From Papilionanthe hookeriana x Papilionanthe teres (taxonomy: Eukaryota > Streptophyta > Magnoliopsida > Asparagales > Orchidaceae): a stretch of 64,000 bases of DNA. The notes under the pieces were generated by a model. That model did no database searches, was not told where the DNA came from, and saw only the letters and a program-made list of their open reading frames with translations. The stretch lies in NCBI GenBank assembly GCA_022702705.1, contig CM040429.1, positions 8,830,034 to 8,894,033 on the forward strand, read 5' to 3'. A program made the position numbers and the translations under genes. Each line of letters opens with the position of its first letter. The stretch's first letter is position 1. This document shows, one piece after another, positions 22,060-34,100 of this stretch.

Positions 22060-23160
22060 TGGATTTTGAGGGGTATCTCCTACACTTTTGGTCGATGGAA
22101 TCTCTTAACAGAGTAAAAACTTCTATATGTGCATGTCATAGCGTGTCCTTCACTAGTGTTACATTAAGAAAAATTGCTACGCCTTTAAGCGGTGGTGTTC
22201 AAAGCCAATTAAGAGTTGAAACTGATAAGACAAGATACTGTCATGGGTGTCATGAGACCCACAAATATGCATGTACATTGACGGATTGGTGTTCCCTTCT
22301 TATTGTTGCTCAAACAATCTTAAATGATTAGATCGTTTAACGATCTCGTTGGTGTAGCTTGGTGAGTCTAGGTGAACTCCATGGAAGAGCTCAATGATTA
22401 CAACCGAGTTCGATGGAAGAGCTCAATGAGTAGGAGTGAACTCGACGGAAGAGTTCACATGAATACTAAAGAGCTTGTCGGGAGAACCTGCCAAGTTATG
22501 TTGTTGTGATTGTTGGACATGGTTTGCAAATACAATATACTTCCAAGCAAGTTTTAGGTGCATGGCAAATCATTAATCGATTAGGTCCCAATGGCTCGTT
22601 TTGTATTTGGGCTTCCTGATAACCTAGGCAATCTATTTTTTGTATGTACAATGTGCAAATCATTGATCGATTAGGTCCCACACTTTTGATTGAAGGAATC
22701 TCCTTGAAAGAGTAAGAATTCTTCTATATATACATGTCATAGGGTGTCCTTACTTTACTAGGGTTACCTTAAGAAAAGAATTAGAAAGTAGCTATGCCCT
22801 AGGGCCTGTTGTACAAAGTCAACTAAGAGTTGTGCAAACCACCCTTCTTCTTGTCGCACAGACAACCTTAGAGGATTGTTCAACGACCTCATTGGTGTAG
22901 CTTGGTGAGTGTAGGCTAACTTGATGGAAGAGCTCGATGATTACAAGCGAGTTTGGTGGGAGAGCTCAATGAGTACTGGTGAAATCGTCGGAGGAGCTCA
23001 CATGAATACTGACGAGCTCGTGGCGAGTTCTGTAGCTGTGAGTGTGGTGGACATGGTTTGCAAATCAAGCTGCTTCCACCCAGGCTTTAGGTGCATGACA
23101 AATAAGCTCAACCCATTAGTCCCAAAAGACAAATTTAGTGTATGGCTTTCCTGATTGCTT
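22060..23160. repeat. ~610-bp tandem direct repeat
   Basis: Unit 1 (about 22072-22670) and unit 2 (about 22680-23160) share, in order, CACTTTTG.T..A.GGAATCTC, CATGTCATAG.GTGTCCTT, AGTCAACTAAGAGTTG-type, TTGGTGTAGCTTGGTGAGT, GAAGAGCTC.ATGATTACAA, GGACATGGTTTGCAAAT and a GGCTTTCCTGAT-type end. Divergence is roughly 20-25% by eye. An extra copy of the junction word ATCGATTAGGTCCCA occurs at 22576 and 22664. The small ORFs here are not supported as genes. It may be a tandem of an unidentified LTR or non-autonomous element. Confidence 0.8.
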
Positions 23161-23319
23161 GAGTAATCTACCTTTTTGTGTGTGCAATGTGTATATTATT
23201 TTAAAAACTAAAAGCATGTCTTGTTAGTAGAGAAAAAGTCTATTGATTCATTATTTTAAAAATAAATGAGATGCACAATAGTGTGTAAATTATAGAAGAA
23301 ATAAGTTAAATTGTCATAC

Positions 23320-24500
23320 ATTAAAATTGCTGGAAAGAGTAATTGAAAATTGGTTACCACATGACACGAAAATTTCTTAAAATTGGTTTGGATTAATGTA
23401 AGGTAAGTCTAGTATGAAAGCTATACATTTATTTAGAGATTTGATGAAAAATTATAGAGAGAGTAAGGATGATCAACATATAATATCTCTTTATTTAGAA
23501 AAAACTTTATGATAAGGTTCCAACAGAAGTACTTTGGAGAGTTCTAAAAATGAAATGTGTTGACATTGCTTATATTCAAGTCATTAAAGTTATGTACAAC
23601 ATACGTGAGTGTTTGAATACAATGAGGATTGATGGAGTATTTTCCTATTATAGTTGGATTACATTAGGGATCAGCTTCCAATCTCTTTTTGCTTTAGTTA
23701 TGGATGTTCTTACTTGACATTTGCAGGAGGATGTATGTTGGTGTATATTTTTCGTTGATGGCATGCTTTTGTTGGATAAGTCTATAAAGAGCTTAGAAAA
23801 AACTTTAATTATGGAGGTTAGCTTTAGAGTCTAAATGAATTCATTTGAGTAAAAATAAAACTTAGTACACTAAATGTAATTTTTGTGATAGTAGATCTAG
23901 TGGTGGGGCCGTAACAATTGGTGATCAAGTAGTCAAAAGGAGCGAATGCTTTCGATATCTCGACTTTATTGTTCAAAGTGATGGTGATATGGATGGGGAT
24001 TTAATTAACAGAATTCAAGCTGGATGGTTGATGTGGAGGAATACGACAAGCCTATTGTGAGATAGAAAAGTACCTCCTAGACTTTAATGAAAATTTTATA
24101 AGACAGTAGTGAGACATTCAGTGCTTTATGGAGTAGAATGTTGGTCTGTAAAAGAGAAGCAGAAAATTAAGTTAAATATTGAATGTTCGAGTGGATGAGT
24201 GATTTTACACTTAGAGACAATATACGAAATGTATATATCCCTGCCAGGGTAGGGGTGGCTCCAATGGCAGAGAAGATTAGAGAGAGTCATCTTAGATGAT
24301 TGCCAACCATCTGATGACCCGGTTAGAGTATAGTTGTTTTAGATATAACTTATATAAAGAAAGGAAGAGGTAGATCTAAAAACACTTGGACATAATTTAT
24401 TAAAATTAAATGAAAATACTCAATAGGATATAATGGAGCAAAAAAAAAAAAAAAATCGTGCGGCTGACCCCACTTTGTGGGATAAAGGCTTGTTGTTGTT
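23320..24500 (+). pseudogene. Dead L1-like LINE reverse transcriptase, 5'-truncated
   Basis: Joined frames show the plant LINE RT order. KAIHLFRDLMKNYRESKDDQ lies near 23418, then LYLEKTL..KVPTEVLWRVL, then FALVMDVLT near 23690. FFVDGMLLLD stands where FADDIVLL is expected, so the second catalytic Asp is replaced by Gly. The thumb and C-terminal block follows (QSDGDMDGDLINRIQAGWL, VLYGVECWSVK, RVGVAPMAEKI). The element ends with GGGATAAAGGCTTGTTGTTG at about 24480-24500, the expected tail. Several stops and frameshifts and the lost active-site residue make it inactive. Normal ORF2 is over 1,000 residues; only about the last third remains. Confidence 0.92.
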
Positions 24501-24653
24501 GAATATTTAATATTAAATAATATTTATTAGTCAAAATTAAATGAAGAAATAAGAAAAGAAAAATGGAAATTAAGTGAACAAACATGAATTAAATTACATC
24601 ATGTTATCAGATTGATCTTTTCCACCAATTACTTTCTCCTAATTTAAAGTTAA

Positions 24654-24780
24654 GGGGCATTTACATAAATACAACTCAAATCCTATGAATTTATATATCT
24701 AAACACCTAATTTCTATTTTTTATATTTATACCACTAAAATCTTTAATATCCCATAAAAAATTCCACCATTTTAGGGGAG
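24654..24780. mobile_element. Long-TIR MITE, left half only
   Basis: It begins GGGGCATTTACATAAATAC and continues through TATATCTAAACACCTAA and CCCATAAAAAATTCCACC, matching the left half of the family. The right arm is absent. Confidence 0.7.
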
Positions 24781-27600
24781 TACAGTACTGGGAACATTAT
24801 TAGAATGTTAATTAAAGTTTGATTAAGATGAGCTTCAAAATTATAAAAAAAACAAATTTTAATATTTTAAAAATTGAACATAAATATAAATATACATTTA
24901 TAAAGATGAAATTATTATAGAAAATATTATTTATGTATATATTTAATTAATTCAAATTAAAATGAGCTGAAACATGATCAAGCGAAGATCTATTTAGATT
25001 CAAATTTTTATTAATCGAGCTAAAATATTTATTCAAGTTCGACTTATATTAAATAGACAAACAAATAAATATAATAAATAATATTAATAATGATAGATCA
25101 AAGAGACATTAAGAATAAACATCCCTTCAATTACCACTTAAGAGTTAGTATTCCCCTTTTTGAACCAATATAACTGACATAAGAGAGGCAAAATCGCAGA
25201 TGGAGAAAGAAGAGAAGAAGAGGAGAAAGAAGAAGAGAAGGAAGTCACCGCCTACGTGCATAGGAGACGACATGGAGCCCTAGCCAATCCATCGAGAAGG
25301 AACGTGGTCGAGTGACTTCGACACTATGCTCGCATGCTCGCGGGCATGAAGTGGAGAACCAAAGCCTAGCGAAACCCTAATTTCTGCGAGTTAAGGAAAG
25401 TTTTTGTGTTAGAAATTTTTTTTGAATTTTTTATGCATTAAATTAATATATATTTGATATGTTAAAGTGAAATAATGTTAATTGAGGTCAAGGAGGCTTG
25501 CAGGATAATTTTTACGTGCAAGGAAGGAGATCGATCTGGAAGCTAATGAGGTACATGTTAATGCCTATATTATTAATTAGAATTAGGATTATAGTTAGTT
25601 AAATTAATGCTATGAAATATTTTATTTATTTAGGAAGTATGGATGAAGGTTGTTTAGGTTTGAGATTGATAAAAGATTAATGATATTTTGTAGTAAAGGG
25701 ATAACTTTTGAAGAGATTATTTAAGGCTTCAGGTGAGTAATTATTTTCTTATATGTATTAAATTAATATTTTAATAAATGAATAACTTTTTTATTAACTC
25801 GTTTAAAAATAAAATTTTCACTCATGCCATGCATTTTGAATGTTTGCATTATGTTTTATAAATGGAAGAAAAATAACATACTTGTGAAGATATATTTTAA
25901 AGGATTTTTAATTGATACGAAATGATAAGTATTAAATCTTATAGGATTATCCTCATATGATACTGTCAGGAGATGTGATGTGCCTGTTCAAAATAAAGGA
26001 AATGGTAAAGTTGTACATTCATGTGAATTTTGAAGGTACCTTTAAATACATTTTTTAGGATACATTTGGATATGACAGTAATCTTGATATAACTCTTAAA
26101 GATGATAAAAATGATAAATACTTAAATCAAAATGGGAAGGGATAACATTTAAGTGAAAGTTTATTGTTTCATAAAGTAACGAATTGCATTTCTTTTGATA
26201 ATTCATTCATAGCATTTACATATAAATTTATTGTATTAAGATCATAATTGTTGGCCAAGTCAAATTTACTGTTGAAATCAATGGTTTTTTTCTATTAAAA
26301 AAAAAAGAAAAACTATTGGTTGATATGTTTGGCAGTAGAGACTAGGTTTAAATGGAAGAAGATTACAATTGATATGTGTCATGTTATAATGTGTTTGTAG
26401 TCTCTTTTTATGCTGTTTCTTTCAGATTGTGATATAATGTTTAATGTTGGTTTGAGATCTTGTCTATATACTGTTATTTCTACATATTTTGATCTTTGTG
26501 TATTGCACTTTACGAATTATTAGTGATTCTTTTATATATTAGAAGTTTCTAAAAAATATGTGAAAAAAAATGAAATATTAATGTCATGACCGTCATTCCT
26601 AAATTTGTTAGTTATATACCATCAGACCAAATTGTAGCAATGTTCATTTCAAATTTTAAATTTAGTATTAGATCAGGTTAGGATTTGATTGGATAAGATC
26701 TATGTTGAGATTTTTTACTCTTTCATCACATAAATCAGATTGATTATATTTATGTTGAGGTTATTTAGTAACAATTAAAATATTTTTATTATTTTGATTA
26801 ATTCATATCAATATAAATATTTATACCTATCACTATATTGCTTAACATTTATACATTATTGACATAAAATACCCACTTTAAGAACTCAACTCTTGCTAAT
26901 ATCAGACCTAATAAATATATTTTATTTACATTACGTCTAAAGTTTTATAAATCCATTATTATTCTACTTCATTTCCTTAAACTTCTCATAAGAACCTAAT
27001 TTTAAAATAATAAATAAAATATATTAGTTATTTTTCTCACTTCTTTTATTTTAAATATAAAATATAATTATAATATCTTTATTTTTAATTATCTAATATT
27101 CCCCATCACAAAAATGATAATTTTGACATGATATTATCATACTTGATCACAGTTTTCTTTATAGAACAAGCATTTTATGGATACATTATCTTTTTATTCA
27201 AATAAGTTATAATTTTTTTAAAGATATAAAACAATATCACGCAGAGCATAGTTCATATTGATCTCTCAATTTCGAATTGGAAGATGTATCATCCACTCCT
27301 TTTTAAGCACTATAAGACTAGATTAAGGGTCCGTTTGAGGCAGTTTATTTGATGCGGTGACATTTAAAAAATGCACCTGACCTGTTTGAATAAACCACAT
27401 TTTAGCAGCTTATGCGTTTTCAAAACAAAGAAAACAGCATTTTCACACCACACCTACCTAAGTGGTGGAAGTTTTCTGTCTGCGATCTGATTTTTCCAAA
27501 AAAATAAAAATTTGTAATAGCTACCGCACCTAACTTATCAACAGATCATTTTTAATTAGTTTATCAGCAGATTATTCAAGGCAATAAATAACTTTTTTAA
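24781..27600. other. Long AT-rich intergenic stretch
   Basis: Very AT-rich with no recognised gene. A GC-richer island at about 25190-25400 opens with an ATG followed by Lys/Glu-rich codons (25201) but reaches a stop after 28 codons. At 27328 GGGTCCGTTTGAGGCAG resembles the start of hAT or Harbinger MITEs, but no matching right end was found before 27590. Confidence 0.4.
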
Positions 27601-27811
27601 GGAAAATCTACATAATAGCATACAAATTTTATTTATTTACATATCGAATACCTAAGTTTTTATATTTACATTTATAATATTTTGGCATGCATAAGCAAAT
27701 ATATCACTTTAAAAAGAAATAATAGTTATATAATATTTATACATGAAAATATGAAAGTTTAGGAGTTAAATATGTAAATACATAAGAAATGTATGATATG
27801 TATGTAAATGC
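27601..27811. mobile_element. Long-TIR MITE family copy
   Basis: It starts GGAAAATCTACATAATAGC and ends ATATGTATGTAAATGC, with typical internal ACATATCGAATACCTAAG. It lies about 320 bp downstream of the stop codon of the VAP4-type gene. The target duplication is not clear. Confidence 0.75.
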
Positions 27812-28127
27812 TAACAATGCTAACAATAGAACACACAATGTTGCAGGACTTGAACATCCCAGTTAATCAATGAATACAAGAGCCCTTCTGGCTCACATCA
27901 ACATTGGATTAAAAATTTCTATTTCTGACAACCAAAGAAGATCATTTACAAGATTAACCCTTAATCAATTACAGCACCGCAGGTTCTTAACATCAACACT
28001 GTAGAAATTTATCTTTGTAAATTGCCCCAAAAAAATCAAATTTCCTGAATTGAAAGGATGCCTCAACGGTAACAAACTCGCTTAATTTATCCATTGAAAG
28101 GCTATTAATTGTACATCAGAACACATT

Positions 28128-31100
28128 TTACAATGAATTCACTGCTTTAACTTGCTGTCTTGCCAAGTACTTTTCCCTTCTTTCTTTCTGAAAGATAGTC
28201 ACCCAGCAGAGGCAATTAGCAAACAAGCTTTAAAAATAGATAAAAGGACTTATTTTACATATCTAACTCCTAAACTTTGATTTTTTACATTTATACCGGC
28301 CAAATTTTTTATATCACATCAAAAATATCACTATTGAACCTTTGAAAAGTTAAATACACATTTTTCAAGCATAGATAAGGAGGCATATATGTAAAAAGTG
28401 AAGTTAGGTGCTGGGTATGCAAGTAAATAAGAACTGAATGGTACATATGAAAATCTTCCAAAGATAAATCTTGCAGAAATAACACATATGAGAGGTTCAC
28501 TTACCCACTCATCTATTACGAGTCCTTCTCCGACGACTCGCGGCCCGGTGCTCTCCGGCGGCTTCTTGCGAGCTTCTAGTGCTGCATCTGCCTCAGCAAG
28601 CTGGTGGTTTAGTTTGTCCAAATGCTACAAAAAATAAGTAGTAGAAAGCATAATTAATGACTCATGATTTTTAAAGCACTTTATGAAAATATGCATGTTC
28701 TCACCGTTACAAGAGAAAGAACTAATATATATACACTCTATGGGCTTTCTATTGTCCTTATCATCATTAAGGCCTACTTTGTATTGCCCTGTCCCCGGAG
28801 CCTTCATGGAGATTTTTCCCCCATCCTTCTGTTAAAGCTCAATTTTTTTCTGTGGGGCATTTACATGCGTACCACACAATTCTTATGTATTTACATATCT
28901 AACACCAAAACTTTGTTTTTAACCACTCCAATCTTTCATATCACATAAAAATACCACTATTTTAACTTCTAAAAAGTGAAATACACATTTTCATGCATAA
29001 ATGTTTTCAAGCTGAAGTATTGTGACATATACGTCAAAAATGAAGTTTAGGCGTCAGATATGTAAATGCATAAGAATTGAATGGTATGAATGTAAATCTT
29101 CCTTTTTCTTTTGTTCACACCCCACTGGCCCCATCATCACCATTTCCAATTGTCTGATCTAATCACTCGCCTCATTTTTGACATTATCAAAAGGGTTCAC
29201 CATCAATTCCAAGTTCGATATAATCACTAATAAGAACTCCCCAAAATATGATATTCTGATAAAACTGCGTGCAAGGTGCAAACATAAAAGAAACACCATG
29301 CTTGACATGAAAATTAATATGCTATTCTAATACCAAAAAAATAAAATAAACTAATTTAAGTACATGAGGGTATCAAAACCAAAATGATTTTGCCTGAGTT
29401 AAAATAATACATACAGATCATAATATTAAATAAGAAAATAAGGATCATGGAAGCTTAAAATTACTAGATAATTGAGATTCTATGGCAAGCATGAAATAAA
29501 AATTAAAAAAAAAAAATCTAATTTGAGCCAAAGCACAGTGAGATCAAATAGCTAAAAGTAAGTATCCAAATCAAATTCTCAAAATTAAAGTTCACCTGTA
29601 ATGTCTCTAAAAAGCTTCAAAAATGATTTTCAAGCCGGCTATAAATGACAACCTAATAGAGATGGCTACTAAAGTCAAACCAAGTCGTACTAGCATGATC
29701 ACACCAATTATGTATATCGTTTGATTACAAGTTGTTCGATTCAAGCTAGGCATGGCTCACTAACTTTGATTTGAGTTTAAGGGCCCTTTGGGACCCTATA
29801 TTTGCGGCTTTTACGTTGCGGAAAAGGAGAAGCGGCGTTTGGGAACCCTTTTATTTTGAGTGTTTCGCTGGTTGGGGGCCGCAGCAAGTCGAATGCCGAA
29901 ACGGAAGGGGCAGAGGGCATTCTACGGCTGGAACTCCGTTGCGAGGTGCCTTTGCTTCTCTGCCTCTTTAAATTTCAAGTAATCCCGCTTCCTGTCCTTG
30001 CATATACCCTCGCCTATGTCCTCCTTTGTCACTCGTATCGTTAGGGCTGAAACCTGGTTCTGCTACCCTCACTCTGTTTGGCGCCGACGACTAGCTGCAA
30101 CATTTGGGGGGAAAATGTTGAGCACTATTCCCATTTTTTAGCTTTCTAATGCCGAGACTTTTATAAATAAAATTACATATGCTTTGCTGCACATTTGAAG
30201 TTTGCATGATAGATAAGTTAGCAGTATCATTCCCTGTTCTGAATAATCAGTGGAAGCATAGTGATAAAATATATGAGCAATGCTAATCTGTTTATTTTAG
30301 TTTTTATTTATTTATTTTCTTTAGATAGATATATGAGCATTGATTTTCAGTTTGTCTAACATATTACGCTAATCGAATTGTTTGCACTAGCCTCATTAGT
30401 GTGGAGTAACAGTTTGGGAGGGAAATATTGAGCACTACTTCCTTTTTTAGTTTTCTTTTACTTTCCTTTATCAATAGAATTGCATATGTTTTGCTGCACA
30501 TTTCAAGTTCATATGATAAATAAGTCAACAACATCTAAAAATTGTTAATGAAAACCATGGAATAAAATACATTTCAGCATTTGAATGACGAGTACTGATC
30601 AAACAGTAAAAGCTATGAAATAAAGTACAATTCAGCATTGTTATTTTGTTTCTTTCAGAATTTTATGTGTATTTATCTTGAAAATGCATTCACTAAGAAT
30701 ATATGCCGGATAAGATATTGAATGCGGATGTCATTCAAATGTTATTTAGAGCGATGATGGAAAATAAATATCAAAGAACTTAACTGATCACACCTAGTCA
30801 ATATTAAATTTACGAGGTTGTTTTCCCCCAGATACTACCAGTTGTCAGAAAACACGTCAAGTGCTTATCCAATTTAGGAAAATGCTGATTATGGATGGAA
30901 TCTTTTTTGGTTAAGAGATCTCATTGAGCTCTAATTATTACCTCGAGGACTTGAATTGGATAGCACGATAGAAACAAAAAATTGGTTATGGGTATCATAT
31001 CTGGCATATAAACTGAGGATTCATATTAGTGCATGGATATGCAGAATAAGTACACAAAGAATTCTGAAAGAAACAGATAAATAAGGCTCATATATATTTC

Positions 31101-34100
31101 ATTTCATTGCTTCTACTGATTTCAGAACAGGTAAAAATGTTGCTAACTAATATATCATGCAAAATTCAAATGTGTAGCAAATCATATGTAATTTTGTTTA
31201 TAAAAGTCATGACAGAAGGAAAAAAAAAAAAAAACTGTGCTTAACAATCTCCCTCCAAAATGTTACTCCATAGAGATGAGGAGACAATAACAAACAATTC
31301 GGCCAGCAAAAATTGTTAGAAAGACTAAAAATTAATGCTCATGTATCTATCTAAAGAGATAGATGTTGAGGTGGAGTGGATGTTGTTAACTTATCGGAAA
31401 TGATTCTCGAGATTTATATGATTTTATTACTATGGATGTTTTGTGGACTCGTTGGTTGCTTGCTTTCCATTTACGGTGATGCTTTCGAAATGCAATTTGG
31501 TGGGCACATTTCACATTCCTTTTGAAATATTTAGTAGAGCAATGATGGAAAAACAGAACAAAAGGCTCAACCGATTATCAATTGTGAATATAAAAATAAA
31601 ATAATCATGCTAATTTGGCACGGATATTGTCTGGTCTTTATGCCTGAATAACACAATTGATAATCCTGGATGGAGCTATTTTTGATATATACAAATTCAT
31701 TTATGAGCTCTACTTTTACTTTTTATGTCATATTCTTATTTTAGGTGCATGTATTGTTGTCAAATTATGATGATACAATTCTCTTTTTTTTACTTAGATA
31801 TCAGATGGGTAAACAAAAATGTGGGATATCCACTATTAGGGATAATGGAGACCAAGAAAATTTTCTATGATTTATGCTTGGGAGAGATATAAATGAGAAA
31901 TAGACCAATCACCCATTTCAATAAGAAATGTTGCAAAATATAATGGAACTCTTTCAAGAAAGAAAACCCAGCTCAAAAACTAATAAGATCAATTTAAGGA
32001 CTAGAAGTTTTGGAATGAGCTAAAGAGAGGGGCCACTGGTTTAGGATGGGACCTATTAGGAAAACAGTTGATGCACCTGAGGAATGGTGGCAAGAGAAGA
32101 TTTCAGTAAATAAAACATCTTACATTCAATATTGCTTACTTCAAAATTCTGCATCTTATAAATCAAGTTTATCAATTGCAGATTTTACCGAATGCAAAGA
32201 AATTTAGACTTGCTGGCATTGATCCGAAGCTAGAGTAGAAGCTAGAGACTGTGTTCCTTGGTGTTGTAGCTACAGGGGGTCAACATCTGGGCTACAACAG
32301 AAGAGCCCACCCCTAATTTGGATGAGCCTGAACGTGCTCATTCCAATGAGGTCTATGAGAAACAACCAGATAAAAGACACTAGGGGGATTCCAAACACTC
32401 TAAGCACTTGCACCCTTGACACAAAAAAGGAAAAAGAAAAATAAAGTTGGCGCGACTCATTTATTCCATAGCAGATATCACAGCTGGCAACAAATTGCAT
32501 CAGTATTACTTCAAGTGCTAGCAGTGCTCTCCATGCATACCCAACAATGACAGATGTTTTCAAGCTACTCGATTCAATCCCATAAATTTTTTATGACATG
32601 CACCCCAACTTATTTGCAATAAAACTTTTGGAGGATCGAAACAAACATAAGACTTTCTTCACGTTGCTCTCTGAACGGAGCATTTCTTCCTCTGTTATTT
32701 TTTAGAGAGCCTAACTAGTTAGATGACATGCACATTTTTTTTATTTGTGGCTACTAAAGCAGGGTGACTATTTGTAGTATTTGACTTTTCTATTACGAAC
32801 TATGACTTGTTTGTACTATTTTGACGTTTTATTATTTGTGGATTTTAGTAGTAAAACTATTTTCAGTGCGCACAAGTTAAGCATTTACCTGCACCGAGAA
32901 TAACATGTCTTTTTGAAATAAGCTTAACAGTATTCTTTCAAACAAATGTAGCCACCAAATGAAGAGATTATAGAGATAGTCGAGCAAGCGACAGTAATTG
33001 CCAGTACAGTTTGTTTGATTCATGAGTACCACCAGAGACATATTTGTAAGACATCTTATGTATCATCGTGATCTATGGTTGACAAATAGATTGGTGACCT
33101 ATTGGAAAACACATCCAAGCCAGATTCATAGCATGCTCCGGATGTCAAAAGTTATTTTCTGTGATTTATTTGATGAATTACAATTCAAATATGGTTTGCA
33201 TGAATCTTCGCGATTTACATTTGAGATGTTCTAGCTATCATGCTCTTCATTATGTCGCACAACGAGTCCAATTGTGCTGCTTTGAGTGTTTCCGACACTC
33301 CACAGAGACGATCAGCAGGTATTTCCATGTTCAGGTTTAACTCTTTGGTTAACATCGTCAAACCAATTGACCCATCTTTTACTCACACCTCGGGAAATTC
33401 GTAGCGATCTGAGGTACAATACCATTTTTCAAGGTACTGATCTCACTCTCCATTCGTACTCATTAAATTAAACTAAATTTATAAATAGTCTATATAATGC
33501 CATTTTTTTATATTAACTATTGGATAAAAGTAATTAATGGAACACATGTTGACGCGAGTGTGGGCAATGCGGAAAATATAGTCTATATCGGTAGATGTGG
33601 AGCTGTTACACAGAATATATTAGTAGTATGTGATTTCAACATGTGTTTTACATTCGTTATGGCTGATTGGGAAGTGGGTGCACACGACAGCAAAAATATT
33701 CAAATTTGCAACCCGACAACCCGAATACAAATTCTCGATGTCTTTGCAAGGTTGGTGCATCTAACTAATCCATCACTGTTATATTTCCATTTGAACAAAT
33801 TCACTAAGGTTGCAATTACTCATGAAAGTATTATCTCGTCCATTTGGGATATCCACTGCAACGAGATTTCTGAAGTCATTTCCCGACATGAGATATCACC
33901 TCCCCGACTTTGAGCGCAACAGCCAAGTGAATAGAGAGAGGAATGAGCTCTTCAATAAAATACACTATTCATTATGCAGTGTCATCGAGAGAGCATTTGG
34001 TGTATAGAATAACAAGTGAGTCATACTCCGAGATATGTCTACATATTCTATCAAAAAACAAGTGAAAATAGTTGTTGCAGCGACTGCACTCTATAATTTT

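Noticed and set aside
25201..25284. Lys/Glu-rich start resembling a ribosomal or nuclear protein
   Set aside because: The frame stops after 28 codons and no splice-linked continuation was recognised.
27328..27590. hAT/Harbinger MITE starting GGGTCCGTTTGAGG
   Set aside because: Only a left-end resemblance; no complementary right end or target duplication was found.
29771..30044. 66-aa and 80-aa ORFs at the left end of the PIF element
   Set aside because: GC-rich transposon terminal region; two overlapping frames with no conserved pattern and no match to ORF1 or the transposase.
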